From Bemisia tabaci (lineage: Eukaryota; Arthropoda; Insecta; Hemiptera; Aleyrodidae): a stretch of DNA of 64,000 nucleotides. The notes under the pieces are model-generated. The model was not told where the DNA came from, made no database searches, and saw only the letters and a list, made by a program, of their open reading frames with translations. Numbering within the stretch: position 1 is the first letter of the stretch; each line of letters begins with the position of its first letter. Position numbers and translations under genes: made by a program. The stretch covers positions 32,723,131 to 32,787,130 of the forward strand of contig NC_092795.1 in NCBI RefSeq assembly GCF_918797505.1, given 5' to 3'. Below are positions 62,901-64,000 of the stretch, one piece after another.

Positions 62901-63851
62901 ATTCGATTTTTCAAAAAAATGATGGGGAATGGAAAAAAACTTGGGGTCATTCTCAGATCCAGCAGTGACAAGTACATTGTAAGTCTGACGTTTTTTTCCT
63001 GGGGGTAAGATTTTGAGTTTGCAAAAAATCATTACAAATTTCCGGAGAGAATTTACCGAAATAGATTCAAGTGGTGGTTAGGTGTTGCGCAGCACCCTAG
63101 TGTGCTATGAAAGCAACTACTACACACATACTTAAATATATAAGACGATAATTGAAAACCTTGACATAATTACTGCAGCCTGAATGTTGAAATTTTGTGT
63201 TCGTTGGGTGGAAATGGATGACATAGGTTAAATGGCGAAGCGTTATTGGTCAGCTATGTCTTATCGTTTCTTTCTCGTGCTTGTCAAGTTGAAATGGACG
63301 ACAAACTAAAGGCACCTCTTGAGTATCTGACAGTATATCGTCCATTCCACCCGACAAAGAAACAATAAGACACAGCGGACCAATCTTGCTTTGCCACTTA
63401 ACCTATGTAATCCATTTCCACCCGACAAACACAAAAATTCAACAATCAGGCTGCAGACCAGTTTTCTTGAAAATTATCTTGAAAAACAGGCCTTTTCGTT
63501 GGGCGTCTGACGGTCAGTTGGGAGCTTTGAACACTGACAGAATACGAAAATAACCCACATTGTTCGTTCTCACAAAACTTAAAAAAAATTGGCATTATCT
63601 TCTTCAAAATTTATCATCTAAATTGGTAAAGATAAGCACTCTAATGCGCAGCCAGGTACAAATGATATTTACCAAATAAATTACTCACCTGGAGTTGTAG
63701 TCTCTTTCTGTGCTCTGGTTCCCCCATCGATCACGTTTTCGCTTCCGTTCCCTTTTCTCATACCCTCCATCATCTTTGTCCTTATCATAGTCGGAATGGG
63801 CATTTCCATCAAGGCTCTGTGCGCCACTTAGATCCCCAAGGTTTACAGGAG
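50752..63851 (-). CDS. ENOX1: ENOX1/2-like ecto-NOX disulfide-thiol exchanger, 5'-incomplete; 11 exons
   Basis: ENOX proteins are copper-dependent cell-surface hydroquinone (NADH) oxidases with protein disulfide-thiol interchange activity, unusual in carrying an RRM. Exons, in minus-strand order: 63851-63689, 62612-62396, 61851-61650, 61076-60948, 60156-59923, 58945-58733, 56265-56159, 54079-53942, 52754-52614, 51558-51360, 50978-50752. All have GT/AG junctions and consistent phases, giving about 655 residues to TGA at 50752-50754. Diagnostic pieces are CKTIFVGGLP, GRLHVDFAQARDD, VWDHFTKAQRKNIETWKK, DDEMEVSDSEDE and FLHIHPFGAG, each close to vertebrate ENOX1/2 (about 610-645 residues). The symbol is by family; one gene here probably corresponds to both vertebrate paralogues. 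The start codon is beyond the window. Confidence 0.93.
51360..54079 (-). CDS. ENOX1: ENOX exons: acidic segment and coiled coil
   Basis: Exons 54079-53942, 52754-52614 and 51558-51360. The first contains MKEFQESSVVAGDDEMEVSD, then a run of acidic and Lys residues, matching the vertebrate GDDEMEMSDDE block. The second is a coiled coil, ENDSLRCQLEAYKNEIDLIR, then LRIAQQTLKAMQQ. The third extends it (LLESKLELMQRETKVKELEV) into a Glu/Ser-rich linker and ILERDAKLIG. Donor for the last exon is G|GTGCGT at 51359, chosen because it gives the correct phase and the conserved junction. Reading on into the intron would add unrelated residues. Confidence 0.88.
53643..53690. repeat. A-rich microsatellite
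   Basis: A run of 24 A followed by CACAAAAAAA-type units in the ENOX intron 52755-53941. Simple-sequence repeat; on the ENOX-sense strand it is a poly-T/(TTTTTTTG) tract. Confidence 0.85.
54080..58732 (-). other. ENOX introns around the 56159-56265 exon
   Basis: Apart from the 107-nt exon 56265-56159 (annotated with the neighbouring helical exons) I see no coding sequence. The open frames here lack homology and flanking splice logic. Short simple repeats such as (CATATA)n near 54716 occur. Confidence 0.6.
56159..58945 (-). CDS. ENOX1: ENOX exons: central helical region
   Basis: Exons 58945-58733 and 56265-56159. Together they read NESSFMKATSVAVAWLERGE, then AHLFFCMVQNTNSHIRRIVS, ending LQAQ; the next exon gives FNQIERVFSSALHKKVWDHF then TKAQRKNIETWKKQAA. 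The vertebrate counterparts LLSWIERGEV, SMVQSANSHVRR and KAWDHFSKAQRKNIDIWRK align directly. The acceptor at 56266 (GGCTGAAG) has only a modest pyrimidine tract but is the one that restores phase and homology. A Cys in FFCMVQ lies in the region; catalytic roles of individual cysteines cannot be read here. Confidence 0.9.
59923..61851 (-). CDS. ENOX1: ENOX exons: RRM domain and following basic helix
   Basis: Exons 61851-61650, 61076-60948 and 60156-59923. The first ends the Gly/Ala/Met-rich segment (FGMMPQDGAMMDANIF), then EIIECKDCILYPPNPN and GCKTIFVGGLP, which is RNP2. The second gives VREIFARCGDISSIRL and KKFCHVRFVE, the RNP1-like strand, then NALYLSG. The third completes the fold with GYRIKIG and RLHVDFAQARDDQYDWEC. 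A long Arg/Glu/Gln helix follows, then IPSPPPVPHFNEGEANALVE. All three introns interrupt a codon after base one, at positions shared with vertebrate ENOX domain structure as far as can be judged. Confidence 0.93.
60332..60621. repeat. MITE family 2, copy C
   Basis: About 290 bp. The left end ATATCGATGGCCAAAACAAA then GTATCTCCAT is inverted at the right end ATGGAGATACAGGGCTTCAC then ACTTTGGCCATTTATAT. The interior shares GCCAACGTAATTACTTGAAA and AATTTTAAGCTGTAAAGTTG with the copy at 42556-42818. It lies in the ENOX RRM intron 60157-60947 and encodes nothing. Confidence 0.7.
62396..63851 (-). CDS. ENOX1: ENOX exons: N-terminal basic and Gly/Pro/Met-rich segments
   Basis: Exons 63851-63689 and 62612-62396. 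The first encodes GDLSGAQSLDGNAHSDYDKD, then a highly basic stretch KRERKRKRDRWGNQSTERDY. The second gives CEEIERDNQDNSVDSNHGKL, a run of Gly (STGGGGERPGGGPMW), then MGVNPLGIVEPNMNPLM, which resembles the Met/Pro/Gly-rich N-terminus of vertebrate ENOX1. Phases fit (AG|C at the junction). The basic stretch is not something I recognise in vertebrate ENOX and could be a nuclear-localisation-type or RNA-binding sequence. Confidence 0.82.
62613..63688 (-). other. ENOX intron with foldback element
   Basis: Intron between the two N-terminal exons seen here. It contains the inverted-repeat element at 63173-63456 and otherwise AT-rich sequence without coding signal. G-rich runs lie in the neighbouring introns at 61576-61587 and about 62069-62085. 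Confidence 0.65.
63173..63456. mobile_element. ~285-bp foldback element
   Basis: Starts CTGCAGCCTGAATGTTGAAA and ends with the inverse, CAACAATCAGGCTGCAG. The arms, about 125 bp each (63173-63300 and about 63330-63456), share GGTGGAAATGGATNACATAG, TTGGTC and TGTCTTATNGTTTCTTT in inverted orientation. The motif GTCGGGTGGAA also recurs near the centre, so the element is a nested palindrome. No transposase frame. Confidence 0.7.
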
Positions 63852-64000
63852 CTGAAATGAAGACATTGATCTAAAATTATTTTCAGAGCATTATTCGTTC
63901 CCAGATTCAGTGAAGAAGTTTATTGAACCGTTACAAATTTCTCATTAACATTCAACTTTTTTCCCAACGTTATGCATCAACACATTTTTTCAGAACTTCC

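Overview
The window is animal nuclear DNA, AT-rich, with short exons separated by long introns that have GT/AG junctions. The proteins and the transposable-element types point to an arthropod, most likely an insect. The species cannot be read from the sequence. Nearly all of the window belongs to two protein-coding genes that converge tail to tail. Almost everything else is intron or 3' flank, with scattered degraded or non-autonomous transposons.

Plus strand, 717-43729: the 3' part of an intersectin gene (ITSN / Dap160 family), an endocytic scaffold and Cdc42 exchange factor. I traced 30 coding exons (one of them tentative) whose reading frame stays open for about 1,524 residues to a TAA at 43727-43729. 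In order they encode the EH1-EH2 linker, the EH2 domain, the coiled-coil region, five SH3 domains (A-E), then DH, PH and C2. EH1 and the start codon lie upstream of base 1. The SH3E exon is followed by a 14.1 kb intron. Reading through its donor gives a stop after two codons, which is how a short, SH3-terminated isoform could be made.

Minus strand, 63851-50752: most of an ENOX1/ENOX2-like gene (ecto-NOX disulfide-thiol exchanger). I traced 11 coding exons in one frame, about 655 residues to a TGA at 50752-50754. They encode a basic, low-complexity N-terminal segment, a Gly/Pro/Met-rich segment, an RRM, the conserved helical centre, an acidic stretch, a coiled coil and the characteristic C-terminal domain. 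The 5' end lies beyond base 64000.

Between the stop codons (43730-50751) there is no recognisable gene. It holds the two 3' UTRs, with candidate poly(A) signals for both strands close together near 47000.

Mobile DNA sits in introns and 3' flanks. (1) A 5'-truncated Penelope-like retroelement lies in the 14 kb intron, with a GIY-YIG endonuclease domain, a hammerhead-ribozyme-like motif, an inverted terminal segment and a 12-bp target duplication. (2) A 690-bp pogo/Tigger-like element, almost wholly palindromic, lies in the SH3B intron. (3) A 209-bp near-perfect hairpin lies downstream of the ENOX stop. (4) A ~285-bp foldback lies in an ENOX intron. (5) One MITE family occurs three times, another twice, and there is a ~160-bp hairpin in an intersectin intron. 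I saw no tRNA or rRNA genes. No CRISPR array or operon is present, as expected for a nuclear genome.
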